Assembly (NCBI RefSeq): GCF_002858765.1
Contig: NZ_PJRP01000008.1
Coordinates: 186,001-250,000, forward strand
Source: Cupriavidus pauculus
GTDB lineage: Bacteria; Pseudomonadota; Gammaproteobacteria; Burkholderiales; Burkholderiaceae
Direction of reading: 5' to 3'
DNA: 64,000 bases
The notes under the pieces are model-generated. The model ran no database searches. It had not been told where the DNA came from and worked only from the letters and a program-made list of their open reading frames with translations. The number at the start of each line of letters is the position of its first letter. The stretch's first letter is position 1. The translations under genes were made by a program, and so were the position numbers. Shown here one piece after another: positions 24,964-32,927 of this stretch.

Positions 24964-25353
24964 TCAGAACATGCCGCCAGGCGGGCTGGTAGGCCGGTCA
25001 GGCGGAAGGTTGCGCACGATGCAGTCCAGAGCGTCGGCGTTGGGCTTGCTGCCGCCGAATGCGCCCGCGATCGAGTCGCGGTACTGGGGCACGGTGATCC
25101 GGTTGTAGTACAGCCGCGACGTCTGGTCGAGCCAGTACACGTAGTTGCTGTCGCTGTCGTCCGAACCGCTGCGCAGCCATTCGCCCAGCGGCCGGTCGTT
25201 CAGCCGCGTGTTGGCGCAAACGTCCTGGATCTTGTCGAGATAGTTGTTGAGGCCGCGGGCCTCGTAGTTGCGGAACGAATCGGGCGCGCAGGCGGCCAGT
25301 CCGATCGAAGCGGTCAGCGCGGCAATCGACAACAACGGGCGAAGGCGAGGCAT
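24964..25353 (-). CDS. Small lipoprotein of unknown function
   Basis: A 129-residue protein with a lipoprotein signal: PRLRPLLSIAALTASIGLAAC, with the lipobox Cys at about residue 21. The mature part is polar (LNNYLDKIQDVCANTRLNDR, YVYWLDQTSRLYYNRITVPQ) with three further Cys and a Pro-rich end. I do not recognise a named domain. ATG 25353 starts the signal; the upstream frame has no good start. It is separate from the alaC gene and from the siderophore-reductase gene upstream. Confidence 0.7.
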   Translation of the reverse strand: MPRLRPLLSIAALTASIGLAACAPDSFRNYEARGLNNYLDKIQDVCANTRLNDRPLGEWLRSGSDDSDSNYVYWLDQTSRLYYNRITVPQYRDSIAGAFGGSKPNADALDCIVRNLPPDRPTSPPGGMF

Positions 25354-25424
25354 GGCAGGGTCCGTGGCAATGGGCGTGCAGGCAGTGTAGCCGCGCCGCA
25401 TCGCCACGGGAACCAGACTTTAGG

Positions 25425-26261
25425 TTAGTCGTCGATCGTTTCGTGAACGGCCGCGTTGCCGCGCTTCCAGTACGCCGACGCCCGGATGCGCGACTTGTGG
25501 ATGCCGCGCTCGGTCACCAGGTACTGGCGCACCTCGCGCATCGCGGCCGCTTCGCCGGCGGCCCACACGTAGCCCTCTCCGGCCGGCAGGCTCAGCCAGC
25601 GCAGCGTGGCCGTCAGCAGGCTGCCCTCGGGCGCGGCTTCGTCAGCCTCGCCACGATGTTCGTCACGATGGATCCAGTGCACCTCGGCATGCGGGCCGGT
25701 GGCCAGCGGAATGCGCGCCGATTCATCGGCCACCTCGACCACGACGATCACGCGCGCGTCCGGTCCCAGTTCCTCGATGCGGCGGCCAATGGCCGGCAGC
25801 GCGGTGTCGTCGCCGATCAGCAGGTGCCAGTCGAATTCGGCCGGGATCACGAACGACCCACGCGGGCCGCCCACGCCCAGGTGCTGGCCCGGCTGCGCCT
25901 GCGCGGCCCAGGTCGATGCGGGCCCGTCGCCATGCAGCACGAATTCGATATCGAGTTCGCGGGCGGCCGTGTCGTAGCGGCGCGGCGTATAGTCGCGCGC
26001 CTGCGGGCGCGGCTGGTCCTCGGGAAACTTGATGCCGTCCGGACCGGCCTGCGGCAGCACCGGCTTGTCGGTACCGGCCTCGGGAAAGAAGACCTTGACG
26101 TGGTCGTCGAACGATCCGGAAACGAAATCGGCCAGGTCTTCGCCGCCCAGCGTCACGCGCAGCAGTTGCGGCGACACCTGGCGGGTGCGCAGCACCTTGA
26201 GCAGGCGCATCTTCAGCGGATGGCGCACGCGTTGTACGGTCAGGTCACGGGTATCGCTCAT
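25425..26261 (-). CDS. Siderophore-interacting FAD ferric reductase (YqjH/ViuB-like)
   Basis: A 278-residue cytoplasmic flavoprotein of the SIP family, which reduces ferric siderophores to release iron. The FAD region holds RDYTPRRYD (about 90-98) and the loop FVLHGDGPASTWAAQAQPGQ. The C-terminal SIP domain holds LLIGDDTALPAIGRRIEELG (about 147-166), YVWAAGEAAAMREVRQYLV and the end motif ASAYWKRGNAA. The ribosome site (GGAG) lies inside the end of the upstream PadR gene, whose TAA is 2 bases before this ATG, so the pair is coupled. E. coli yqjH has the same kind of regulator next to it. Confidence 0.9.
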   Translation of the reverse strand: MSDTRDLTVQRVRHPLKMRLLKVLRTRQVSPQLLRVTLGGEDLADFVSGSFDDHVKVFFPEAGTDKPVLPQAGPDGIKFPEDQPRPQARDYTPRRYDTAARELDIEFVLHGDGPASTWAAQAQPGQHLGVGGPRGSFVIPAEFDWHLLIGDDTALPAIGRRIEELGPDARVIVVVEVADESARIPLATGPHAEVHWIHRDEHRGEADEAAPEGSLLTATLRWLSLPAGEGYVWAAGEAAAMREVRQYLVTERGIHKSRIRASAYWKRGNAAVHETIDD

Positions 26262-26263
26262 GG

Positions 26264-26980
26264 TTACTCCGGTTGATTGGTGTCGCGCTCGCCGCGCTCA
26301 ATCTCGTCGGCCGCGCGTTCCAGGATGGCGGCGATGCGGCGCTGCTCGTCGGCCGTGGCGCCGCTGCGCATCATCAGGGCCTGCTTCAGCCGCCCGCGCG
26401 CCTGCATCAGTTCTGGTGCCCAGCCGCCTTCCTCGACATCGCGCTGGGGCTGGCCGTTCATGGCCCGGCGCATGAAATCCATCTTGCGCGCCACGTGCTG
26501 CAGGCGCGCCACCATCTGTTCCAGCCGCGCGCGGTGCTGGTCCAGGTAGGCGCGGCCAGCGTCCGACAACTGGTAGCGCTTCTTGTTGCCTTCCAGGTCC
26601 ACCGTGGCGTAGCCGACGTCTTCCAGGAAGGTCAGCGCGGGGTACACCACGCCGGGGCTCGGCTTGTAGAAGCCGCCGGTGCGCGTTTCCAGCGCCTTGA
26701 TCAGTTCGTAGCCGTGCGATGGCTTTTCATCGAGCAGCGAAAGCAGCAGCAGTTGCAGGTCCTCGGCGCTGAACTTGCGGCCACGGCGCAGGTTGTCGCC
26801 GTCGAAACCGTCGCCATCGCCGTCAAAACCGCCGCCGCCCTGCGACCAGAAGCCACCGCCCCGGCCACCCATCATGCCCATCAGCTTCATCGCCATCATG
26901 GCGCGCATGCCGCCATGGTGCTTGCCGTGCGGGCCGCAGTGGCCCATATGACCGTGCAAATGATTGAAATGGTGTCGCAT
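26264..26980 (-). CDS. PadR-family metal-responsive repressor (YqjI-like)
   Basis: A 238-residue regulator. Residues 1-60 are rich in His, Met and Gly (clusters such as HHFNHLHGHMGHCGPHGKHH), a probable metal-binding tail. The PadR winged helix-turn-helix follows (about 68-150: LQLLLLSLLDEKPSHGYELI, TGGFYKPSPGVVYPALTFLE), then a helical dimerisation region. E. coli YqjI has the same layout, binds nickel through its N-terminal tail and represses yqjH. It is the first gene of a two-gene operon with the ferric reductase. The operator repeats just upstream imply autorepression. Confidence 0.9.
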   Translation of the reverse strand: MRHHFNHLHGHMGHCGPHGKHHGGMRAMMAMKLMGMMGGRGGGFWSQGGGGFDGDGDGFDGDNLRRGRKFSAEDLQLLLLSLLDEKPSHGYELIKALETRTGGFYKPSPGVVYPALTFLEDVGYATVDLEGNKKRYQLSDAGRAYLDQHRARLEQMVARLQHVARKMDFMRRAMNGQPQRDVEEGGWAPELMQARGRLKQALMMRSGATADEQRRIAAILERAADEIERGERDTNQPE

Positions 26981-26994
26981 TCTTCACTCCAACA

Positions 26995-27034
26995 TATCGT
27001 AAGACGTATCGTAAGATATATATCGTACGATATA
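26995..27034. promoter_or_regulatory. PadR/YqjI-type operator array
   Basis: TATCGTA occurs at 26995-27001, 27007-27013 and 27021-27027, with an inverted copy TACGATA at 27026-27032. The last two make a 16-bp perfect palindrome, TATATCGTACGATATA (27019-27034). The array lies 15-54 bases before the PadR start, where repressor would block its promoter, and about 110 bases before the rightward isomerase gene. Confidence 0.75.
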
Positions 27035-27143
27035 AAGTCAAGGCGGAATTACAGGATGCCCGCGTGGCGGAGTTCCTGTCACAATGCAAGTCACCTGAGC
27101 ATATCCAGCGACACAACATCACAAACCACAACGGAGACAGGCG

Positions 27144-27737
27144 ATGACCAGGCAGGTGGAATTCTTCTTTGACTTCGGCAGCCCCTATTCGTACCTGGCG
27201 TACAAGGAACTGCCGCGCGTGGCGGCGCGCACCGGCGCCACCATCGTGTGGCGGCCGATGCTGCTCGGTGGCGTGTTCAAGGCCACGGGCAACCACAGCC
27301 CGATGGAGATTCCCGCCAAGCGGCAGTGGTCGGACGGCGATCTCGACTGCTGGGCCCGGCGCTACGGCGCGCCATTCCGGCTCAATCCGCACTTTCCGAT
27401 CAATACGCTGGCGCTGATGCGTGGCGCGATCGGTTACCAGCGCAAGGGCGAGGCCGAATTCCACGAGTATGTGGATGCAATCTTCACGGCGATGTGGGAA
27501 ACGGGCAGGAACCTGAACGATCCGGTCGAGATCGGCAAGGTTCTGGTGGCGGCGGGGCTGGACCCGCGCGAGGCGCTGGCGATGCTGGACGACCCCGAGG
27601 TCAAGGCCGACCTCAAGCGCGTGACCGAGGAAGCCGTGGCGCGCGGCATCTTTGGCGCGCCCAGCTTCATCGTGGAAGACAAGCTGTACTGGGGCAACGA
27701 CCGGCTGCTGTTCGTGGAGGAACAACTGGCCGGCTGA
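27144..27737 (+). CDS. 2-Hydroxychromene-2-carboxylate isomerase (DsbA-like family)
   Basis: A 197-residue member of the kappa-class GST/DsbA-like group. The N terminus FFFDFGSPYSYLAYKELPRV carries the Ser that replaces the CxxC of thioredoxins and binds glutathione. Other family stretches are WRPMLLGGVFKATGN (about 36-50), INTLALMRGAIGYQR and the cis-Pro motif GIFGAPSFIV (about 169-178). In naphthalene degradation such enzymes isomerise 2-hydroxychromene-2-carboxylate. No ring-cleavage genes are adjacent, so the substrate here is open. It is divergent from the PadR gene. Confidence 0.87.
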   Translation: MTRQVEFFFDFGSPYSYLAYKELPRVAARTGATIVWRPMLLGGVFKATGNHSPMEIPAKRQWSDGDLDCWARRYGAPFRLNPHFPINTLALMRGAIGYQRKGEAEFHEYVDAIFTAMWETGRNLNDPVEIGKVLVAAGLDPREALAMLDDPEVKADLKRVTEEAVARGIFGAPSFIVEDKLYWGNDRLLFVEEQLAG

Positions 27738-27757
27738 TCGATCGTTGCTGTCGCGTC

Positions 27758-27784
27758 GTTCGCTACGTTCGCTACGTTCGTTCG
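27758..27784. repeat. Short 9-bp tandem repeat
   Basis: GTTCGCTAC is repeated exactly twice (27758-27766, 27767-27775), followed by GTTCGTTCG. It fills the gap between the isomerase and chemoreceptor 2 gene ends. No clear stem was seen. Confidence 0.5.
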
Positions 27785-27815
27785 CGCCCCGTGGCCGGAA
27801 TCAGGCCAGCCCGAA

Positions 27816-29360
27816 TCAGGCCAGCCGAAAGGTCGCCACGGCGGCGGCCAGATGGTTGGCCTGCGATTCCAGCGAATCGGCGGCGGCGGCCGCCTGCTCC
27901 ACCAGCGCGGCGTTCTGCTGGTTCACCTGTTCCATCTGCGACACGGCTTCGCTGACCTGCGTGATGCCGCTGGATTGCTCGATCGACGCCGCCGAGATTT
28001 CGCTGACCGTATCGGCCAGGCGCTTCACGGCCGCCACGATTTCCTCGATCGTGCTGCCGGCCTGCTCCACCTGCTGGCTGCCCGCATCCACCTTGTCGAC
28101 CGACGAATCGATCAGGCCCTTGATTTCCTTGGCCGCATTGGCGCTGCGCTGCGCCAGGCTGCGCACCTCGCCGGCCACCACGGCAAACCCGCGCCCCTGC
28201 TCGCCGGCACGCGCCGCTTCCACGGCGGCGTTCAGCGCCAGGATGTTCGTCTGGAACGCGATGCCGTCGATCACGCCGATGATGTCGACGATCTTCTGCG
28301 AGCTGGAGTTGATCTCGCTCATCGTCTGCACCACACCGCGCACCACCTCGCCACCGCGCGCGGCCAGGTCTGCCGCGTTGCGCGCCAGGGTGCTGGCATG
28401 CGTGGCGCTTTCGGCGTTATTGCCGACGGTCGACGTCAGTTGCTCCATGCTGGCCGCCGTTTCTTCCAGCGCCGACGACTGCTCTTCGGTTCGCGACGAC
28501 AGGTCCGTGTTGCCGGCCGCAATCTCGCGCGCCCCGGTGGTCACGGCGTCGGAACCCGCGCGCACCTTGGCCACGGTCTGCGTCAGGCCGGCCTGCATGC
28601 GCGACACCGCATCCAGCAACTGGCCAATTTCGTTACGCCCCGCCTGCGGCACCTTGATGGTCAGGTCGCCGTCGGCCACGCGCATGATCAGGTCGCGCGC
28701 CAGGTACAGCGGCGTGACCACCAGGCGGCGCAGCGCCAGGTGCACGACCACGATCAGGGCAGCGGACATCGCCAGGCCCACGCACACCAGCAGGATCACG
28801 CGGTTCAGGCGCTGTCGGCCCTCGCCCGCCGCCTCGTCGTTCAGCTTCTCGGCGAACTGCTGGAAGCGCTCCACGCCGGCCGAGTACTTGGCGCCCGACG
28901 ACGTGATGTCCTTGTCATTGATGGCCGCGTAGCCATCCGGATCGCCGCCGCGCAGCGCGTCCAGGCCACGCTGCACCACGTCCATGTGGGCGCGGCCGGC
29001 GGCGATGATGTCGTCGCGCGTGGTGGCGTCCTGCTCCGCGAAGGCCGCGGCCTTCTCGAACCGTTCAAGCTCGTCCTTCGATTTGGCGATCGACTTGGTG
29101 GCGCTGGCCAGCGCGTCATCGTTCACCTGGCCGCTGGCCTTGGCCGCGCTGTACGCGCGCGTCAGCGCGGAGCGCGCGCGCGTCATGTCCTTGTAGGCGT
29201 CGTTGAGCAGGATCGCCCGCGACGAAATCAGGTGGATGCGTTCGGCGGCATCGCTGCTGGCGCTCAGTTGACTGACACCCAGCGCGGCGCCAAATACGAT
29301 CATCAGGCCAAAAATCACAAGCGTCGCCAGCAGGCCGTGGCGAATACTCAGGTTATTCAT
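27816..29360 (-). CDS. Methyl-accepting chemotaxis protein 2
   Basis: A 514-residue chemoreceptor with TM1 (about 10-31), a periplasmic helical domain of about 150 residues of the Tar-like four-helix-bundle type, TM2 (about 186-208), HAMP (about 210-260) and a signalling coiled coil. The tip [20 protein letters not shown], then [20 protein letters not shown], lies at about 367-410. The ligand is not predictable. No C-terminal pentapeptide tether is present. The gene stands alone, with a sigma28-like promoter upstream. Confidence 0.93.
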   Translation of the reverse strand: MNNLSIRHGLLATLVIFGLMIVFGAALGVSQLSASSDAAERIHLISSRAILLNDAYKDMTRARSALTRAYSAAKASGQVNDDALASATKSIAKSKDELERFEKAAAFAEQDATTRDDIIAAGRAHMDVVQRGLDALRGGDPDGYAAINDKDITSSGAKYSAGVERFQQFAEKLNDEAAGEGRQRLNRVILLVCVGLAMSAALIVVVHLALRRLVVTPLYLARDLIMRVADGDLTIKVPQAGRNEIGQLLDAVSRMQAGLTQTVAKVRAGSDAVTTGAREIAAGNTDLSSRTEEQSSALEETAASMEQLTSTVGNNAESATHASTLARNAADLAARGGEVVRGVVQTMSEINSSSQKIVDIIGVIDGIAFQTNILALNAAVEAARAGEQGRGFAVVAGEVRSLAQRSANAAKEIKGLIDSSVDKVDAGSQQVEQAGSTIEEIVAAVKRLADTVSEISAASIEQSSGITQVSEAVSQMEQVNQQNAALVEQAAAAADSLESQANHLAAAVATFRLA

Positions 29361-29394
29361 CGGGGGGCTCTACACGTATGGATTCAGCCCAGCC

Positions 29395-29421
29395 TTAACG
29401 TCCCCCTTCCTTAAACCTTGA
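29395..29421 (-). promoter_or_regulatory. Candidate sigma28 promoter for chemoreceptor 2
   Basis: Read leftward: TCAAGGTT (29421-29414), exactly 11 bases, GACGTTAA (29402-29395), about 35 bases before the ATG. Against TAAAGTTT-N11-GCCGATAA the -10 matches at 6 of 8 and the spacing is exact. Confidence 0.45.
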
Positions 29422-29508
29422 GCCTGGCGATACACAGCCTTTGCGTTACATCAAATTAGAGGCTGGATACGTGGCGCATACACCACTCCCCGATACTGCG
29501 GACGTCTG

Positions 29509-30009
29509 CTAGACGTAGGCGATCAACCGCCCGGCGCAAATGACCAGCACCCACGTCAGCAGCGACAGCACGGCACACGCGCGGGCCACCGGTGGCGGGG
29601 ATCGCAGGGTTTCCCAGCTGCTGTGACCGGCGTGCAGCGCCCGGTAGGGGCCGGCGTGGAACCATGCGGCGTTGGCCACGCCCAGCGCAATCAGACACAG
29701 CTTGATCAGAAAGGCGCGATTGCCGATCAGGTCATCGGCATGGGCCACGAACAACAGCGCGCCGCTCAGCAGGATCACCACAAAGCCGACCAGGGTGGCT
29801 GGCAAGGCGTGCCGCAGCAGCAACGTCACCGGCAACTGGCGGCCCAGGCCGGCCAGGCGCAGGTCCACCACCACGATCGACCCGAAAAGCAGGGCCATGC
29901 CGGCCAGGTGCAGCATTTCGCAGACCGGATAGGCCCATGCCGACGCGCGCAGCCATACCGCGAACGGCGACGCCGCAAGCTGGCCGGCCAAGGCATCGAT
30001 CGCCGCCAT
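29509..30009 (-). CDS. Four-helix membrane protein of unknown function
   Basis: A 166-residue protein with about four to five hydrophobic spans (for example CEMLHLAGMALLFGSIVVVD, about 30-49, and LVGFVVILLSGALLFVAHAD, about 73-92). A His in the first span could bind heme or metal, but nothing proves it. It lies 3 bases after the stop of the small periplasmic protein gene in the same direction, so the two form an operon and probably act together. Such membrane/DUF6152-like pairs recur in proteobacteria without a known role. Confidence 0.7.
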   Translation of the reverse strand: MAAIDALAGQLAASPFAVWLRASAWAYPVCEMLHLAGMALLFGSIVVVDLRLAGLGRQLPVTLLLRHALPATLVGFVVILLSGALLFVAHADDLIGNRAFLIKLCLIALGVANAAWFHAGPYRALHAGHSSWETLRSPPPVARACAVLSLLTWVLVICAGRLIAYV

Positions 30010-30012
30010 CGG

Positions 30013-30387
30013 TCAGCGCAGTTCCACGGTCTGGCCGCCGTCGAACGTGATGCGCTCTACGCGCATCTCATCGGCCTTTTCCTTGCTGGCGTAGCCGACC
30101 ATCGTCACCTGCTTGCCCACGGCCACCTTTTCGGCCGTGGCCCCGCGCGACGTCATGCGCGACACGGGCGCCAGCACGGCCAGCCAGCGCTTGCCCTGCA
30201 CATCCACGCGGATCGTGGCGTGGGGGTTCTCATAGTGCGTCTCCACGATCTTGCCGGTCACGGTGAGCGGCTTGGTCTCGTCGTAGGTGGACCATCCGTG
30301 ATGGGCGATGGCCGGCAGGCTGACCAGCGCCGTGGCTGCGGCCAGGCACAGCAGCGGGCGGGAGACGGCGATGCGCGGGAAGATCAT
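30013..30387 (-). CDS. Small exported protein, DUF6152-like
   Basis: A 124-residue protein with a signal peptide (about 1-28, ending LVSLPAIA), followed by HHGWSTYDETKPLTVTGKIV, ETHYENPHATIRVDVQGKRW and LAPVSRMTSRG. These are the His-His start and OB-fold-like strands of the DUF6152 group. AGGAG precedes ATG 30387. The mature N-terminal His pair could bind metal. It is the first gene of a two-gene operon with the membrane protein downstream; function unknown. Confidence 0.72.
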   Translation of the reverse strand: MIFPRIAVSRPLLCLAAATALVSLPAIAHHGWSTYDETKPLTVTGKIVETHYENPHATIRVDVQGKRWLAVLAPVSRMTSRGATAEKVAVGKQVTMVGYASKEKADEMRVERITFDGGQTVELR

Positions 30388-30572
30388 GGCGAGACTCCTA
30401 TGTCGGAACAGGGCGTTGGCCGGCGGATGGCAGCGGGCGGATGGCAGGCGGCACGCACGGACATCCAACCCATCGTAGATGACCCACACCGGAGTGCAAG
30501 GCGGAGCATCCCGCACGCCGTGGTACGCTGTGGCTCGCCTTTTCACCCCGCTGCAGCTTCTCCTCCATCGCC

Positions 30573-31721
30573 ATGCCCATCGCCTTCGATCTGCCACCGG
30601 CCGCGCGGCCAGGCCAGCCCGCCGATACCATCGACACCCCTTCCCTGGTCCTGGATCTGGATCTCTTCGCCGCCAACGTCGACCGCATGCAGGCTGCCGC
30701 AGACCGGCGCGGCATCAAGCTGCGGCCCCATGCCAAGGCCCACAAGTGCCCCGATATCTCGCTGGCGCAGATCGCGCGTGGCGCGGTGGGCATCTGCTGC
30801 CAGAAGGTCAGCGAGGCCATCCCGTTCGTGCGCGCCGGCGTACGCGACATCCACATCAGCAATGAAGTGGCCGGCCCCGCCAAGGCGGCGCTGCTGGCCG
30901 ACCTGGCACGACTCGCCACGCTGAGCGTCTGCGTGGACGACATCGCGCAGGTCGATGCCCTGGCCGCCGCCACCGCAGCGGCCGGCAGCAAGCTCGGCGT
31001 CTTTGTCGAGGTCAATGTCGGCCAGGGACGTTGCGGCGTCACCGATCCGGCCGCGATGCTGGCCCTGGTGGAACGCATTGCGCAGCATGGCCAGTTGACG
31101 ATGCGCGGGCTGCAGGCCTACCACGGCGGCATCCAGCATCTGCGCGGCTGGAACGAGCGGCGCGATGGCGCGGCGCAGGCGGCGGATCGCACCGGCAGCT
31201 TCATCGCGCGACTCAATGCCGCCGGCGTACGCTGCGACGTGGTCACGGGCGGCGGCAGCGGCAGCGTGGAGTTCGACCTGGGCAGCGGCGTCTATACCGA
31301 AATCCAGCCGGGCTCGTATGTGTTCATGGATGCCGACTACGGCGCCAACGACTATGCGGGCGCGCTGCGCTTCGAGCACAGCCTGTTTATCGCCACGTCG
31401 GTCATGAGCGTGGCGGCCGGCGATCGGGTGGTGGTGGATGCGGGCCTGAAGTCGATGGCCGTGGATTCCGGGCTGCCGTGGATCTGGGCCGATGGCAAGC
31501 AATCGGCCACGCTCGACTACGTGGCGGCCAACGACGAGCACGGCATCGTGAAGCCGAAACACGAAGACCTGGTGGGCAAGCTGCCCGCGCTGGGCAGCCG
31601 GATGATGCTGGTGCCCGGCCATTGCGATCCCACGCTGAACCTCTATGACGAGATCGTGGGCATCCGGGCGGGTGTGGTGGAAAGCGTCTGGCCGGTGTCG
31701 GCTCGCGGGCTGAGCCGCTAG
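30573..31721 (+). CDS. D-threonine aldolase/3-hydroxy-D-aspartate aldolase family enzyme
   Basis: A 382-residue fold-type III (alanine racemase-like) PLP enzyme. The N terminus DTPSLVLDLDLFAANVDRMQ leads to the PLP lysine in LRPHAKAHKCPDI (about residue 55). A metal-binding C-terminal domain follows, with MMLVPGHCDPTLNLYDEIVG (His and Cys as likely ligands, about 348-350). The family includes D-threonine aldolase, 3-hydroxy-D-aspartate aldolase and D-serine/hydroxyaspartate dehydratase. I cannot separate these by sequence alone, and no beta-hydroxyaspartate-cycle genes are adjacent. The start lacks a strong ribosome site. Confidence 0.82.
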   Translation: MPIAFDLPPAARPGQPADTIDTPSLVLDLDLFAANVDRMQAAADRRGIKLRPHAKAHKCPDISLAQIARGAVGICCQKVSEAIPFVRAGVRDIHISNEVAGPAKAALLADLARLATLSVCVDDIAQVDALAAATAAAGSKLGVFVEVNVGQGRCGVTDPAAMLALVERIAQHGQLTMRGLQAYHGGIQHLRGWNERRDGAAQAADRTGSFIARLNAAGVRCDVVTGGGSGSVEFDLGSGVYTEIQPGSYVFMDADYGANDYAGALRFEHSLFIATSVMSVAAGDRVVVDAGLKSMAVDSGLPWIWADGKQSATLDYVAANDEHGIVKPKHEDLVGKLPALGSRMMLVPGHCDPTLNLYDEIVGIRAGVVESVWPVSARGLSR

Positions 31722-31737
31722 GCCTCAACCACGGCAG

Positions 31738-32220
31738 TCAGGCGAACTGGGCCACCAGTTCGTCTAGGTCGGCCTGCACCCACGCAGCGCCGGTCCACTT
31801 TTCAAATTGCAGATCGTCCAGCGGCACGGCCGTCAGCGTGCCGATCCAGTCGGTGGGGGCCGCGCCGCAGCGCAGGCCGCTGGCAACCATCGTCATCGCC
31901 TCGGGGACATCGATGTCGGCCACGCGCGTGACCGTCGGCCACGGCAGCAGGCGCATGTCGTGCTCGGGCAGGCCAAAGCGGTAGAGACCAAAGCGTGTGT
32001 GCAAGGCGGCACGCGACAGCGTTTGCCTGGCCTGGCCCAATCCGTCGTCGCGCGTTGCGGACGGATCCCATTGCTGGTTGCGCGAGAACCAGAGAATGCC
32101 GTCACCGGACCGCGGTGCCAAGCCATGTGCCGCGGCAGGCATAAGCCCGCCCGAGCGCGCGATGGCGACCAGCGGGGTGCCTACCGTGTAATGCCAGACG
32201 TAACCGGTTTCGTTTTCCAT
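31738..32220 (-). CDS. Hypothetical protein with N-terminal HYT motif
   Basis: A 160-residue soluble protein with AGGAGC before ATG 32220. It begins GYVWHYTVGTPLVAIARSGG and continues ILWFSRNQQWDPSA. A His-Tyr-Thr near the start followed by a short helix and a Gly loop is faintly like the first NAD-binding motif of KptA/DarT-type ADP-ribosyltransferases, but the rest of that fold cannot be confirmed by eye. It is convergent with the aldolase gene. I treat the function as unknown. Confidence 0.62.
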   Translation of the reverse strand: MENETGYVWHYTVGTPLVAIARSGGLMPAAAHGLAPRSGDGILWFSRNQQWDPSATRDDGLGQARQTLSRAALHTRFGLYRFGLPEHDMRLLPWPTVTRVADIDVPEAMTMVASGLRCGAAPTDWIGTLTAVPLDDLQFEKWTGAAWVQADLDELVAQFA

Positions 32221-32688
32221 GTGCAGCTCCTGCGAACGCCCTTTCCGCCTACCACTTTGGTGGCGGCATGCCCCGTTTACAAGCAAGGTCACGGCGTGTT
32301 GCAACCGCAACAAATATCGAGCAAGAGGTCTCGCATCTCGCGTCACTTCCCTGCAGGCCAGAACTGGCGCGGCTTCCCGGAAATCCGCAGATGTCGCTGC
32401 TTTGGCGCACCTGTTCGTGAATTGAGGGAAACGTCTAAAACCATAGCACACGACGTGGTGCATCGCAGCAGAAATCGCGCCGTGAAAGGTTGTCGAAAGC
32501 GTTGCCCGCGCCACCTTTGTCCATCATGGCCATGTCCGCAATGTCTGTACATGGACGGTAAAAAACACGAATAGCGGTATCGGAAATCTTGTCCTCTATG
32601 TCACCCGGGTGACCTGTCCGCTGCTTACGCTGCGGACCGCATCGCGCGTCACGCGCTGCCATTTGCCACCCCGCACGAGACACAGACC
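32221..32688. other. Intergenic region with one palindrome
   Basis: This 468-base gap separates divergent genes and is less GC-rich than its surroundings. I see no convincing gene. The 14-bp palindrome GTCACCCGGGTGAC (32600-32613) lies about 76 bases before the small lipoprotein gene and could be an operator for it and the phospholipase gene. Confidence 0.5.
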
Positions 32689-32862
32689 ATGACCGAAGCC
32701 CTTCACACCCTTGCCCGGCGACGCCCGCTGGGCATGCTGGCCGCCCTGCTGCTGTGTACGGCGCTGACCGCCTGCGGCGGCGACAGCGACAGCACGCCCC
32801 CGTCGAACACCCCAGGCACCGGCACGCCCGACGTCAAGCCGCAAATGAAGTGCGCGCCCTGA
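32689..32862 (+). CDS. 57-residue lipoprotein ahead of phospholipase C
   Basis: A short gene read directly from the sequence. The product has a basic start, a hydrophobic stretch LGMLAALLLCTALTAC with lipobox LTAC (Cys about residue 29), then CGGDSDSTPPSNTPGTGTPD and the end KPQMKCAP. The mature part is only about 29 residues, Gly/Ser/Pro/Thr-rich with a second Cys. It ends 65 bases before the phospholipase C ATG in the same direction, so the two may be co-transcribed. Its role is unknown. Confidence 0.62.
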   Translation: MTEALHTLARRRPLGMLAALLLCTALTACGGDSDSTPPSNTPGTGTPDVKPQMKCAP

Positions 32863-32927
32863 TCACCGCGCCAGACCCCGTCAGCCAAACCACATACCGC
32901 GCATCCGACCCCTCAGGGCAATCCGAC

